Source of the DNA: Streptomyces sp. Ag109_O5-10
GTDB taxonomy: Bacteria > Actinomycetota > Actinomycetes > Streptomycetales > Streptomycetaceae
DNA length: 64,000 nt
Assembly (NCBI RefSeq): GCF_900105755.1
Contig: NZ_FNTQ01000001.1
Span: 1,116,001-1,180,000 of the forward strand
Direction: 5' to 3'
The notes beneath the pieces are model-generated. The model saw nothing but the letters and a program-made list of their open reading frames with translations. It was not told where the DNA came from and ran no database searches. Positions 7,607 to 16,346 of this stretch are shown piece after piece. The position numbers and the translations under genes are program-made. The first letter of the stretch is position 1, and the number at the start of each line of letters is the position of its first letter.

Positions 7607-8361
7607 CCGCTCAGAGCGACAACACGCCCACGCCGTCGGCGAAGGACGAGGAGCCCACGCGGGCGCTCGCACCCGCCGACGCGCACAGCCCCACACTCCG
7701 TCCGGGACCCACCGAAGGCCACGTCCCCGACGACCGGACCGCCGGCCCCGACAGCGAGTACAGCGCCACCGTGCTGGACAGCCACTGGATCCAGCGACCC
7801 GAAACGGACCACACTCTCGTCGAACCGGTCCCGGCGAGCGCTTCCCCGACCCGGCCCGACCGTGTCGAGGGCAGCGTGCTGCGTTTCGGACCCGGTGTCA
7901 CGGCCGCCGTCGCGCACCGCACCGTCCCGGCACTTGCCGCCACGTCGTCGGCTCCCGCCCCCTCCGGTCGGCGGCGGCTGCGCAAGAACGCTCTGCCGGC
8001 GCTGCTGGTGGTGGCCGTCCTCGTCCTCCTGGCCTGGCAGCGGTTCGGGCAGCCCGTGGCGGTCACCCAGGTTGCCGTCACGGCGAGGCCGACGGCGCTG
8101 GGTTGCGACGGCACCGCGGACATCGTCGGTCTGGTCACCACCAACGGCCGTCCCGGCACCCTCTCCTACCGATGGGTCCGAAGCGACGGCACCGCGTCCG
8201 GCGTCCTGCACGAAGTGCTGGCCCGGGGAGAGCGACACGCGCGCCTGCACCTTCGATGGACCTACCAGGGACCGGGCCACCGTGCGGCACGGGCGGAACT
8301 GCGCATCCTGTCTCCCGGTCACCGGGTGACCGCCGCCCGCTTCTCGTACGACTGTCCCTGA
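7603..8361 (+). CDS. Single-pass membrane protein coupled to the kinase
   Basis: 252 residues, ATG at 7603 overlapping the kinase stop (ATGA). The first 125 residues are low-complexity and rich in Thr, Pro, Asp and Glu, hence cytoplasmic and a possible kinase substrate. RRRLRKN precedes one membrane span (ALPALLVVAVLVLLAW). The C-terminal 100 residues (GCDGTADIVGLVTTNG..LSYRWVRSDG..SG) form an Ig-like outer domain similar in plan to the one at the end of the kinase. Translational coupling and the shared domain plan suggest the two work as a sensor pair. No enzymatic motif is visible and no function is known. Confidence 0.78.
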   Translation: MTAQSDNTPTPSAKDEEPTRALAPADAHSPTLRPGPTEGHVPDDRTAGPDSEYSATVLDSHWIQRPETDHTLVEPVPASASPTRPDRVEGSVLRFGPGVTAAVAHRTVPALAATSSAPAPSGRRRLRKNALPALLVVAVLVLLAWQRFGQPVAVTQVAVTARPTALGCDGTADIVGLVTTNGRPGTLSYRWVRSDGTASGVLHEVLARGERHARLHLRWTYQGPGHRAARAELRILSPGHRVTAARFSYDCP

Positions 8362-8406
8362 CGGCCGGCCGGGATCGCCGGCCAGGTGCGCCGTTCAAGC
8401 GGGAGG

Positions 8407-8449
8407 ACGAAGGGCACCCCGTCTCGCCACGAGGCGGGGTGCCCTTCGT
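8407..8449. terminator. Strong terminator hairpin after kinase operon
   Basis: ACGAAGGGCACCCCG pairs perfectly with CGGGGTGCCCTTCGT, and an inner CTCG/CGAG pairs again, so almost the whole 43 bases fold into one stem. It follows the stop at 8361 and precedes the carboxypeptidase gene. Confidence 0.85.
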
Positions 8450-8552
8450 GTTGCGGCGGAGGAACCGGATCACGGCTGTAGCTTTCTCTTCTGAGAACTC
8501 CGAAGACTTCTGCCAACTCCCCTTGTTCCGCAAGCACTTCAACGAGGTCCGC

Positions 8553-9887
8553 ATGTCCAACCCCCCATTCTCCGCCCTCCCGGCCGACTGTCGCGGCAGG
8601 GCCGGAACCCGCCACGCCGTGCTCCGCCGGGTCGCCGTCGTCGCCGTGACCGCGCCCATCGCCGGGACGCTCCTCTTCGGCACGAGCGCCTTCGCCGCCG
8701 ACGAGACCGTCTCCCCGGCCACGGCCACGGCACTCGACCCCGCCGAACAGAAGATCGCGGACAATCTCGGCACCCGTGTCCAGGACAGCCGTCTCGGCTC
8801 CACGCTGAGCGGCGTCGTCATCGACGCCACGTCCGACAAGACCGTCTGGGGCCACGACGCGACCACCGCGCTGATGCCCGCGTCCAACACCAAACTCGGC
8901 ACCGCCACCGCCGCGCTGACGGTGCTCGGCCCCGACCACCGGTTCACCACCAGAGCCGTCTACGGCGCCGGCACGCTCACCCTCGTCGGCGGCGGCGACC
9001 GCACCCTGACCGGCGCCGACCTCCAGGCGCTGGCGACGACCGCCGTCGCGGGACTCAGGAGCGCGGGTCTCACCTCGGTCAAGGTCCGGGTCGACGACAG
9101 CCTCTTCCCCGAGCCCACGCTCGCGACCGGCTGGAACGACGGCTACTACCCGGACTCCGTGGCACCGGTACGGGCACTGGTGGTCGACGGACACCAGGTC
9201 ACGGACACGTCCCTGGACGCGGGCCGGGTCTTCGCCGGGTTCCTCGCCCAGCAAGGCGTCACCGTCACGGGCGGTGTCACCCGCGGCACGGCCGGCCCGG
9301 GCGACGTGCCGGTCGCCCAGCACCGGTCCGACCGCCTGTCCGCCATCGTGGAGCACATGCTCAAGGTGAGTGACAACGACATCGCCGAGACCCTGCTGCG
9401 GATGACCGCGATCGGTGCCGGCCGACAGCCGACCTTCGAGGACGGCACCGCGGTCGTACGCGAGGTGCTCCGCGGGTACGGCATCTCGCTGGACAACTAC
9501 GAGATCCACGACGGCAGCGGTCTGTCCCGCGCCAACCGCATCCCGGCACAGGCCGTCGCCGCCATCCTCGATGTCGCCGACGACGCGCGCAACGCCCGGA
9601 CCCTCGCGTACATCATCGAGGGCCTGCCCGTCGCCGGAGAGGCGGGCTCCACCCTGGGGCCCGAATGGGGACGCTTCGACACCGCGGACTCGCGGTGCGC
9701 CGTCGGCAAGGTCCGGGCGAAGACGGGCACGCTCACCGGCGCGATCGCGCTGAGCGGGCTGACCAAGGCCGAGGACGGCCGCTGGAAGGTCTTCTCCTTC
9801 ATCGAGAACAACTCCACCGCCGACCCGGCCGCCACCAAGGACGCCCTCGACGGCCTGGCGGCCACGGTCAACGGCTGCTGGGCATAA
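8553..9887 (+). CDS. dacB: D-alanyl-D-alanine carboxypeptidase/endopeptidase, PBP4 (DacB) type
   Basis: 444 residues from ATG at 8553 with GAGG just upstream. A signal peptide (RRVAVVAVTAPIAGTLLFGTSAFAA, cut near 49) directs export. The three penicillin-binding active-site motifs are present: SNTK with Ser111 and Lys114, SDN at 273-275 and KTGT at 390-393. This is the peptidase S13 order with the usual long insert between the first two motifs. The enzyme trims D-Ala from, or cleaves cross-links in, peptidoglycan outside the membrane. It stands as a single gene between two hairpins. The start in a longer open frame further upstream is rejected because that part does not read as coding. Confidence 0.92.
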   Translation: MSNPPFSALPADCRGRAGTRHAVLRRVAVVAVTAPIAGTLLFGTSAFAADETVSPATATALDPAEQKIADNLGTRVQDSRLGSTLSGVVIDATSDKTVWGHDATTALMPASNTKLGTATAALTVLGPDHRFTTRAVYGAGTLTLVGGGDRTLTGADLQALATTAVAGLRSAGLTSVKVRVDDSLFPEPTLATGWNDGYYPDSVAPVRALVVDGHQVTDTSLDAGRVFAGFLAQQGVTVTGGVTRGTAGPGDVPVAQHRSDRLSAIVEHMLKVSDNDIAETLLRMTAIGAGRQPTFEDGTAVVREVLRGYGISLDNYEIHDGSGLSRANRIPAQAVAAILDVADDARNARTLAYIIEGLPVAGEAGSTLGPEWGRFDTADSRCAVGKVRAKTGTLTGAIALSGLTKAEDGRWKVFSFIENNSTADPAATKDALDGLAATVNGCWA

Positions 9888-9900
9888 GGCTGTCGGCGCG

Positions 9901-9919
9901 GCCCGGCGGAGAGCCGGGC
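9901..9919. terminator. Hairpin after dacB
   Basis: GCCCGGC and GCCGGGC form a 7-bp perfect stem with a 5-base loop, 14 bp after the stop. The rest of the gap up to about 10220 shows no recognisable feature. Confidence 0.5.
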
Positions 9920-10221
9920 GGCGTCGGTCGGGTGGCGGGCGCCCCGCCGGACGCCCGAACGTGCCGGCGCGGAGGCCGCACATGGGGAGTGGGGGCACGG
10001 GGCCGCGCAGGCTGCCGAGGTTCGGCGACGCATGGGTGCGGCTCGACGCGAACCGGCCCGGCCGGCGGCGCTGTACTGGGTCCGGGGCGGCGCGCTGGAC
10101 CTCGCCACCGGCGGGTGCGGCGGCACCGTGATCGGGACGGCCGACGCCGGCGGCCGTGCCTCGGACCCGACCGGCTTGAACCGTGCCCCCGGTCCGGCCA
10201 CCGGTTCGGCGCCGGGCGGCT

Positions 10222-10974
10222 ATGGTCGCTGAGGGGGCGTTCGGACATGACGGGGGGCTCACGTTGGATCGGCCGGCAGGAGCGGAGCTGGAGATCGGTC
10301 CGGCCGGGTCCGCGTCGCGCGCGCTGGTGCCCCGGTCGCTGCGCGTGTGGCTGGGGCCGATTTCGGCGGCCGCCGCCCTGGTGGTCGTCGTCCTCGGGGT
10401 GCGGTACGCCGGGCACAGCGAGCCGGGCGGGGTGGACCGGTGGCTGGTCCGGCCGACGGCGGACAGCGTGCGGGGGCCGTGGCGACAGGTCGCCCTGGCC
10501 CTGGACTTCCTGGGGGAACCCGTGGGGTCGGCGCTGGTGATCGTGGCCGGGGTGGCGGGCTGCCTGCTGGTGCGGCGGCCCCGCGCCGCGGTGCTCGTCG
10601 CCGTCGGCTCCGGCCTGACCGTGGGGACGACCACGCTGCTCAAGCACGTGGTGGGACGCACCATCCACGGTCCGGGCAACCTGTCCTACCCGAGCGGGCA
10701 CACGGCCTTCTTCACCGCGCTCGCCCTCATGGTGGCGCTGCCCGCGGCAGGCCGGCTCGGCCTCGGCAGGGCGGCCGGCCTGTCACTCGTGCTCGCCGCG
10801 GCGCTGGCCGCCGGCGCCACCATGGGCTGGGCCGAGGTCGGCCTGGGCGCCCACTACCCGACCGACGCCCTCGGCGGCTGGTGCACCGCGCTGGTGGTGA
10901 CACCGGCGACCGCGTGGCTGGTCGACCGGACGGTCGACCGGAGCGCCGCGCGCAGGCCCGGCACCGCACTCTGA
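10222..10974 (+). CDS. PAP2-family membrane phosphatase
   Basis: 250 residues if ATG 10222 is used; a TTG at 10264 with GGGGGG upstream is an equally possible start. Five or six hydrophobic spans are visible. The central PAP2 motif YPSGHTAF is intact, and the third motif keeps GAHYPTD with His and Asp. The first motif is K-H-V-V-G-R-T instead of the usual K-x6-R-P, and the Ser-Arg that normally opens motif three is replaced by Ala-Glu. Family members remove phosphate from lipid pyrophosphates such as undecaprenyl pyrophosphate or phosphatidate. The motif drift makes its activity uncertain. It converges on the polysaccharide operon. Confidence 0.82.
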   Translation: MVAEGAFGHDGGLTLDRPAGAELEIGPAGSASRALVPRSLRVWLGPISAAAALVVVVLGVRYAGHSEPGGVDRWLVRPTADSVRGPWRQVALALDFLGEPVGSALVIVAGVAGCLLVRRPRAAVLVAVGSGLTVGTTTLLKHVVGRTIHGPGNLSYPSGHTAFFTALALMVALPAAGRLGLGRAAGLSLVLAAALAAGATMGWAEVGLGAHYPTDALGGWCTALVVTPATAWLVDRTVDRSAARRPGTAL

Positions 10975-10981
10975 CGTCACG

Positions 10982-12316
10982 TCACGCCAGGCGGCGGAAC
11001 ACCGGCTTCACCGGTCGCCCGCCCAGCCAGGCGGCGGGGTTGCCGGTGTCCAGCGCCTTCCGGTACACCGCACAGGCCTCGGCCACCACGTCGACGGTGC
11101 GGTCGATGTCCGCGTCCTCGAGCGCGCTGCTCACCACGAACGACGGGGCGAGCACTCCGCCGGCGAGGAGCCGGCGCAGGAACAGCGTGCGGTACTGCTG
11201 CGAGGGCCGCAGGTCCTCGTCGAGCGTGGCGAAGACCAGGTTGCTGGCCCGGCCCCGGACGACGACGTGGTCGCCGAGGCCCATGGCGGCCGCGGCGTCG
11301 CGGACACCGGCGGCCAGCCGCTCGCCGAGGGTGTGCAGGCGCGCGGTGACGCCCTCCTCGACGTAGGTGGCCTGCACGGCCATCGCGGCCGCCAGCGAGT
11401 GGGTCTCCGCGCCGTGCGTGGTGGACAGCAGGAACACCCGGTCGCCGGAGTCGCGCAGTCCGCCGCGCTCCATCAGCTCGCGGCGCCCGGCCAGCGCGGA
11501 GACGGCGAACCCGTTGCCGAGCGCCTTGCCGAACGTGGACAGGTCGGGGACGACGCCGTAGAGGCCCTGGGCGCCGGCCTCGGACCAGCGGAAGCCGGTG
11601 ATCATCTCGTCGAAGACCAGGACGCAGCCGTGCCGGTCGGCCAGGTCGCGCAGGCCGGCGAGGTAGCCGGGCGGCGGCTCGGTCTGGGTGGCGGGTTCGA
11701 GGATCAGGCAGGCGATCTCGTCCTGGTACCGGGTGAGCAGTTCCTCCGTGGCGGCCAGGTCGCCGTAGGGGAAGGACACGGTGAGCTCGTTGGTCGCCGC
11801 CGGGATGCCGGCGTTCATCGGTGTGGTGCCGATGAACCAGTCGTCGACGGAGAAGAACGGGTGGTCCGCGCAGAGGGCCACCCGCGGGCGCCCGGTGACG
11901 GCGCGGGCGAGGCGCACCGCGGCGGTGGTGGCGTCGGAGCCGTTCTTCGCGAACTTCACCATGTCGGCGGTCGGCACGGTGGCCAGAAAGCGTTCGGCGG
12001 CCTCGACCTCGACGATGGACGGCCGGACGAAGTTGCTGCCGCGGTCGATCTCCCGCCGTACCGCCTCGGTCACGCGCGGGTGGGCGTGACCGAGGCTGAC
12101 CGACCGCAGGCCGGAGCCGTACTCGATGTAGCGGTTGCCGTCGACGTCCCACACGTGGGCACCGCTGCCGTGGCTGATGACCGGGGCCAGGTTCTCGGGG
12201 TACTGGTCGTCACCCTTGGCGTAGGTGTGCGCGCCTCCCGGGATCAGGGCGTGCAGCCGCTCGTTGGCCTGCCGCGACCGGGACAGGAGGAGCCCCTCGG
12301 TGTCTTGGGTGTGCAC
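10982..12316 (-). CDS. Class III PLP aminotransferase, glutamate-1-semialdehyde mutase-like
   Basis: 444 residues from GTG at 12316; last gene of the polysaccharide operon, 7 bp behind the epimerase gene. It is a complete fold-type I enzyme: NGSDAT for phosphate binding near 125-130, DEMITGFR with Asp236, and Lys264 in STFGKALGNGF as Schiff-base lysine. The sequence is of the glutamate-1-semialdehyde aminomutase subgroup, but it sits among sugar genes and not in a tetrapyrrole cluster. Transamination of a keto-sugar or of a small amino-acid-like decoration is the likely job (inference). DegT-type sugar aminotransferases, the usual choice, are absent here. Confidence 0.85.
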   Translation of the reverse strand: MHTQDTEGLLLSRSRQANERLHALIPGGAHTYAKGDDQYPENLAPVISHGSGAHVWDVDGNRYIEYGSGLRSVSLGHAHPRVTEAVRREIDRGSNFVRPSIVEVEAAERFLATVPTADMVKFAKNGSDATTAAVRLARAVTGRPRVALCADHPFFSVDDWFIGTTPMNAGIPAATNELTVSFPYGDLAATEELLTRYQDEIACLILEPATQTEPPPGYLAGLRDLADRHGCVLVFDEMITGFRWSEAGAQGLYGVVPDLSTFGKALGNGFAVSALAGRRELMERGGLRDSGDRVFLLSTTHGAETHSLAAAMAVQATYVEEGVTARLHTLGERLAAGVRDAAAAMGLGDHVVVRGRASNLVFATLDEDLRPSQQYRTLFLRRLLAGGVLAPSFVVSSALEDADIDRTVDVVAEACAVYRKALDTGNPAAWLGGRPVKPVFRRLA

Positions 12317-12323
12317 GCCGACC

Positions 12324-12875
12324 TCATCTTTCTCGGTGCTTCAGGACCTCGGCGAGGCTCGGCGCCTCCCGGTCCCGCTGGGACATCGACGTGACCGGCA
12401 GCGGCCAGGGAATGGCGAGCTCCGGGTCGTCGAAGGCGATCGTCACGTCTTCGGACGGATCGTGCTGACGGTCAATACGGTAAGAGGTATCCGTGAATTC
12501 GGTAAGAGCCTGGAAGCCGTGCGCGCATCCCGCCGGGATGTACACGGTCTTCTGCGTCTCGCCGGACAGCTCGAAGAAGGCCCGGTTCAGGTAGGTCGGC
12601 GAGTCCGGCCGCAGGTCCACGACGACGTCGAAGATCTGCCCGTACGAGCACCGCACCAGTTTGGCCTCGCCGGCGCCGGAGCGCAGGTGCAGGCCGCGCA
12701 GCACGCCGCGGACCGAGCGGGACACGCTGTCCTGGACGAAGGCGTCCGGGTCCAGGCCCACCGAGCGGACCACCTCGGCGTCGAAGGTGCGGCAGAAGAA
12801 GCCGCGTTCGTCGGCGTACGGGGTGGGCTCGAAGAGGAACGCGCCGGCGATCTCCGGGACTTCGGTCGCTTTCAT
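12324..12875 (-). CDS. dTDP-4-dehydrorhamnose 3,5-epimerase family protein
   Basis: 183 residues, ATG at 12875 overlapping the preceding gene's stop by 4 bp. RmlC features: ERGFFCRTF near 23-31, SVRGVLRGLHL with the catalytic His63, VDLRPDSPTY, and IPAGCAHGFQ followed by TSYRID carrying the expected Tyr. The length matches the family (about 180-200). It should epimerise C3 and/or C5 of a 4-keto-6-deoxy sugar nucleotide in the cytoplasm. No rmlA, rmlB or rmlD lies in the window, so the substrate may be a CDP- or other NDP-sugar made by the neighbouring block. Confidence 0.88.
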   Translation of the reverse strand: MKATEVPEIAGAFLFEPTPYADERGFFCRTFDAEVVRSVGLDPDAFVQDSVSRSVRGVLRGLHLRSGAGEAKLVRCSYGQIFDVVVDLRPDSPTYLNRAFFELSGETQKTVYIPAGCAHGFQALTEFTDTSYRIDRQHDPSEDVTIAFDDPELAIPWPLPVTSMSQRDREAPSLAEVLKHRER

Positions 12876-14104
12876 GAAGCCTTCCGTGGGGGGTGGGCGT
12901 GGTCGTTCGCCGGGAACAGGGTCGTGGTCAAGGCGGTGAACTGCTGGGCGAGTTGCCGTGCGGCGACCCGGTTCCGCTCGGCGAGGGTCTGCCGTAGCTC
13001 CGCCGTGTGCTTCTCCAGGTCCCGGAACTGTTCGAGGAGCCGGTCGGCGTCGACCTCCCGGGCCGGGTGACAGTACGCGCCCAGGCCCATCCGTTCCATG
13101 AGCGCTTCGCTCTTCGCCGCGTAGCAGAGGGCGAGCACGGGCGTTCCGGTCTTCAGCGCGCAGATCAGGTTGTGGTAGCGGACCGCCACCACGGTGTCGG
13201 CGGCCGTCATCTCGTTCATCAGGTCGGCCAGGGAGGCCGGTTCGGCGGCGGTGACCAGCGGTGAGCCGACCGCGTCGAGGACGGCGGCGACCACCGACAG
13301 ATCGCACTGGTCGCCGGTGAGGAGCCGGACGGGCCTGCCCTCGTCGACCAGCGTGCGGACGAACCCGATCGTCCCGTCGAGATAGCGCCGGTGGATCTCC
13401 TCGGCCCGGGCGCGGTCGTCGTTGCCGCCGTGGAAGTCCATGACGCCGAGGCAGACGGGACCCGGCGTGCCGGTGGGCGTGCCCGCCCGTGGTGCCGGGA
13501 GGGAGAACGCGAGGTCGGGGTAGACCTCGTCGCGGCTGGTGTCCACGCCCATCGCCCGCATCGCGTCCCGGGACTGACCGTCCCGGTAGGACCGGTACGC
13601 GGCCAGCCGCGCCGACCAGCGCACCAGGGCCCGGGTGGGCCGGTTGCGGATCTCGGCGGCGCCGACGCTGACCAGCGCCACCCGGGTGCCGACCAGCCGG
13701 CCGCTCGCGCAGAGCAGGAACAGGGAGTACGGGAAGCCCCAGGGCCGCAGCGGCAGGGTGGCCTCCAGGACGCCCATGCCCGGCACGATCACCACGTCGT
13801 GCCGGCGCACCCAGGCGGCGGTGCGGAAGACGTCCACGAGCTTGCCGAGCCCCTTCGAGGCGATCGCGTTCGCACGGGACGCGGTCCGGTACTCCGCGCG
13901 GTTCCAGTGCAGGCGCGTGGCAGGGATCCCGAACCGGGCCGTCACGGCCTCGGGTCCGCCGCACAGCGCGTCCACGACCGCGTCCGGGTGTTCGGCGCGG
14001 AGGTAGCCGAGGACGGCTTCGAGCGAGCCGTCGTTGCCGAGGTTGCCGGAGCCGAGCAGGCCGAACACCCCGACGCGCACCGGGGTTCCGTCCGCGGACC
14101 TCAT
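12872..14104 (-). CDS. Polysaccharide pyruvyl transferase family protein
   Basis: 410 residues; ATG at 14104 overlaps the glycosyltransferase stop (ATGA). The N-terminus VGVFGLLGSGNLGNDGSLEAVL is the typical opening of this family, and VRYHNLICALKTGTPVLALCYAAKSEALMERMG near the C-terminus is its other conserved block (His and Lys-Thr-Gly-x-Pro). Family members transfer pyruvate from phosphoenolpyruvate to a sugar as a ketal, adding negative charge. A stretch rich in Glu, Arg and Ala at the C-terminus may form a helix. It is embedded in the operon and very probably modifies the repeat unit. Confidence 0.88.
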   Translation of the reverse strand: MRSADGTPVRVGVFGLLGSGNLGNDGSLEAVLGYLRAEHPDAVVDALCGGPEAVTARFGIPATRLHWNRAEYRTASRANAIASKGLGKLVDVFRTAAWVRRHDVVIVPGMGVLEATLPLRPWGFPYSLFLLCASGRLVGTRVALVSVGAAEIRNRPTRALVRWSARLAAYRSYRDGQSRDAMRAMGVDTSRDEVYPDLAFSLPAPRAGTPTGTPGPVCLGVMDFHGGNDDRARAEEIHRRYLDGTIGFVRTLVDEGRPVRLLTGDQCDLSVVAAVLDAVGSPLVTAAEPASLADLMNEMTAADTVVAVRYHNLICALKTGTPVLALCYAAKSEALMERMGLGAYCHPAREVDADRLLEQFRDLEKHTAELRQTLAERNRVAARQLAQQFTALTTTLFPANDHAHPPRKAS

Positions 14105-15051
14105 GCCTGCCTCCTCCCCTCGCGGCCGGCGACGAGGGCGTCGACGGAGACCGTGAGCTGGGCCGGGTCGACCGGGGCGCGGTCCTCGACCCGTTCGCCG
14201 GCGTTCGGCCGGACCCGGCTGGTCATCCAGGCGGCCAGGTGGCGGTAGCACTCCCGCCGGTCGGCCGGCGACAGCGGCGCCCGCCGGACCGCCGAGGCGA
14301 AACCCCAGACGTACTCGGCGAGCAGCCGCGGCGTCGGGTGCAGCAGACCCGCCCGGCGCGGGTCCAGGTTGACGCACCGGGAGCGCTTGGACGGGTTCGC
14401 CCGCTCGGCGCGGGTGGGGTGGTCGCGGCGGAAGTACAGCAGTTCCGGCACCTGGTGGAAGCGCCCGTGCAGGGTGATCTCGGCGACGAACGTGCGGTCC
14501 GCGTGGTGGTAGCTGTCCATCGGCTTCACCCGGCGCAGCACGTCGGCGCGGATCACCCCGTAGAAGTCGTCGCCGCCCGGCTCGAACAGCAGGCTGCGGA
14601 AGCGCTCCGGGGCGTGCGGCGAGCCGGTGGCGAGGGTGTACTCGTAGGGGACGGTCACCTGGCCGTCGCCGTCGATGACGGCCTGGTCGGTGTGGGCGAG
14701 GATCACGTCGGGACGCTCGTCCAGCGCCTGGACGCAGCGTTGCAGCAGGTCGCGGCCGTAGAGGTCGTCGTGCGAGGCCCACTTGAACAGTTCGCCGCGG
14801 GACTCGGCGAACACGTGGTTGTGGTTCGGGGTGGCGCCGATGTTGCGGGGCAGCCGGTGGTACTGGATGCGGGAGTCCTGCGCGGCGTACTTGCGGCAGA
14901 TGTCCTCGGTCCCGTCGGTCGAGGCGTTGTCGGAGACGACCAGTTCGAAGTCCTCGTAGGTCTGGCCGAGCAGGGCGTCGAACGACTCGGCCAGGTACTC
15001 CTCGCCGTTGTACACGGGCAGGCCGATGCTCAGCCTGGGTCGGTCGGTCAT
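14101..15051 (-). CDS. Family 2 glycosyltransferase
   Basis: 316 residues, ATG at 15051 overlapping the flippase stop by 4 bp. A GT-A fold is clear: LSIGLPVYNGEEYLAES at 7-23, LVVSDNASTDGTEDIC around 38-53, and the metal-binding ASHDDLYG near 92-99. The remainder has no membrane span, so the enzyme is cytoplasmic or peripheral. It should add one sugar from a nucleotide donor to the lipid-linked repeat unit. Donor and acceptor cannot be read from the sequence. Confidence 0.9.
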   Translation of the reverse strand: MTDRPRLSIGLPVYNGEEYLAESFDALLGQTYEDFELVVSDNASTDGTEDICRKYAAQDSRIQYHRLPRNIGATPNHNHVFAESRGELFKWASHDDLYGRDLLQRCVQALDERPDVILAHTDQAVIDGDGQVTVPYEYTLATGSPHAPERFRSLLFEPGGDDFYGVIRADVLRRVKPMDSYHHADRTFVAEITLHGRFHQVPELLYFRRDHPTRAERANPSKRSRCVNLDPRRAGLLHPTPRLLAEYVWGFASAVRRAPLSPADRRECYRHLAAWMTSRVRPNAGERVEDRAPVDPAQLTVSVDALVAGREGRRQA

Positions 15052-16346
15052 GCGGTCCTCACTTCGGGGATGGGATTGCGGTGCCGCTCGCGCAGGGCGG
15101 ACCGCAGTTGCAGCCACCACACGGCCGAGCCGCTGAGGGTCGCGGCGGCGACGCCCCAGGCCGAGCCGGACGTCCCGGCGACGGCCGCGCCGCCGAGGCC
15201 GCCGCCGACGTAGCAGGCGGAGGCGAACAACTGGCAGCGCAGGCTGCGCCGGGCCGCGCCGAGCGCGCGCAGTCCGGCCGCCGCGCCGGTGCCGAGGCCC
15301 GCTCCCGCGACGCTGAGGGTGATCTGCACGAGGAGGTGCGAGGAGGAGTGCCAGACGTCGCCGAGCGCCAGGTCGCCGAGCCGGTCCGGCATCAGCAGCA
15401 GCGCCGACCCCCACAGCAGTGCCCCGGCGGCCTGTCCCCCGCCCAACAACAGGCAGAACCTGCCCAGTTGGTGCGGGGCCCGCCGCAGCACCCGGGCCGC
15501 CTCCGGGACGGTGACCAGCGAGAGCCCCATCAGGACGGCGAGGAACGGCCCCATCAGGAGTTCCGCGCCGCGCACCGCGCCCACCGCGCCGACACCGACG
15601 ATCACGCCGAGCCCGTACGCCCGCACCTGGCTGGCGCCGCTGAGGCTGACGTTCTCGACCAGGTAGCGGTAGCCGAGGTCGCGTTGCTCGCGCAGCCAGC
15701 CGCGGGCCTCGGCGGTCCGGGGACGGATGCCGGACTGGAGGTAGCCGTAGCCGGCGGCCACCGTGGCGGACGCGCCCCAGGCGAGTACGAAGGCGGCCAC
15801 GGTGTCCACGTGGGCCGCGACCACCATGGCGGGGACGAGCGCGACGCCCCACACGACGTCGTTGACGAACGCCTTCCGCCCCTCGCCGAAGGCGAAGAAC
15901 GCGAACCGCCAGGCGTCCTGGAGCAGCAGCCCCGGCAGCAGGACGCCGAGGGCGGCGAACGCGGGCCCCACCCGGCCGCCGAGGCCGAGCCCGGCCGCCA
16001 GGCACACCACGCCGAGGGCCGAGCCGACGCCGAGCGCGGTGCCCGTCGACCGGGCCACCGCCCCGCGCCAGGCCGCCTCCGGCACCCCGCTGAAGCGGAC
16101 CGTGAGCGGGTCGGTGGCCAGACCCCGGGAGACGTTGAGGACCACGCCATAGGTCACCCAGGCCAGGCTGAAGACGCCGAACGCGGTCACGCCGAGCGAG
16201 CGGGCCACGTAGAGGCCCACCGCGAAGTTGCTGATGCTGGAGGCCGCCTGGTCGGCAAGGCCCCAGGACAGCCGCCCGACCAGGGCCCGTCTGGCGGACC
16301 CGGCCGGTGCTGTCGTCTTCTCCCCCTGGCTGGTCACGGGCGTCAT
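15048..16346 (-). CDS. Polysaccharide flippase (Wzx/MOP superfamily)
   Basis: 432 residues from ATG at 16346, overlapping the DUF4910 gene by 4 bp. Most of the chain is hydrophobic, with roughly 12 membrane spans. The N-terminal GLADQAASSISNFAVGLYVARSLGVTAFGVFSLAW is the characteristic first-helix pair of oligosaccharide flippases. It should move the undecaprenyl-linked repeat unit across the membrane. Together with a polymerase-like gene (22569) and Wzz-like genes (31472, 32989) it defines a Wzx/Wzy assembly route. Confidence 0.88.
   Translation of the reverse strand: MTPVTSQGEKTTAPAGSARRALVGRLSWGLADQAASSISNFAVGLYVARSLGVTAFGVFSLAWVTYGVVLNVSRGLATDPLTVRFSGVPEAAWRGAVARSTGTALGVGSALGVVCLAAGLGLGGRVGPAFAALGVLLPGLLLQDAWRFAFFAFGEGRKAFVNDVVWGVALVPAMVVAAHVDTVAAFVLAWGASATVAAGYGYLQSGIRPRTAEARGWLREQRDLGYRYLVENVSLSGASQVRAYGLGVIVGVGAVGAVRGAELLMGPFLAVLMGLSLVTVPEAARVLRRAPHQLGRFCLLLGGGQAAGALLWGSALLLMPDRLGDLALGDVWHSSSHLLVQITLSVAGAGLGTGAAAGLRALGAARRSLRCQLFASACYVGGGLGGAAVAGTSGSAWGVAAATLSGSAVWWLQLRSALRERHRNPIPEVRTA

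Noticed and set aside
8319..10679. Very long minus-strand open frame (786 codons) opposite dacB and the PAP2 gene
   Set aside because: It mirrors high-GC coding sequence on the plus strand, has low-complexity Arg/Gly/Pro translation and no family features; dacB with its active-site motifs is the real gene.
10982..12316. Heme biosynthesis glutamate-1-semialdehyde aminomutase (hemL)
   Set aside because: The fold is right, but the gene is the last member of a polysaccharide operon with no other tetrapyrrole genes, so a sugar-linked role is more likely.
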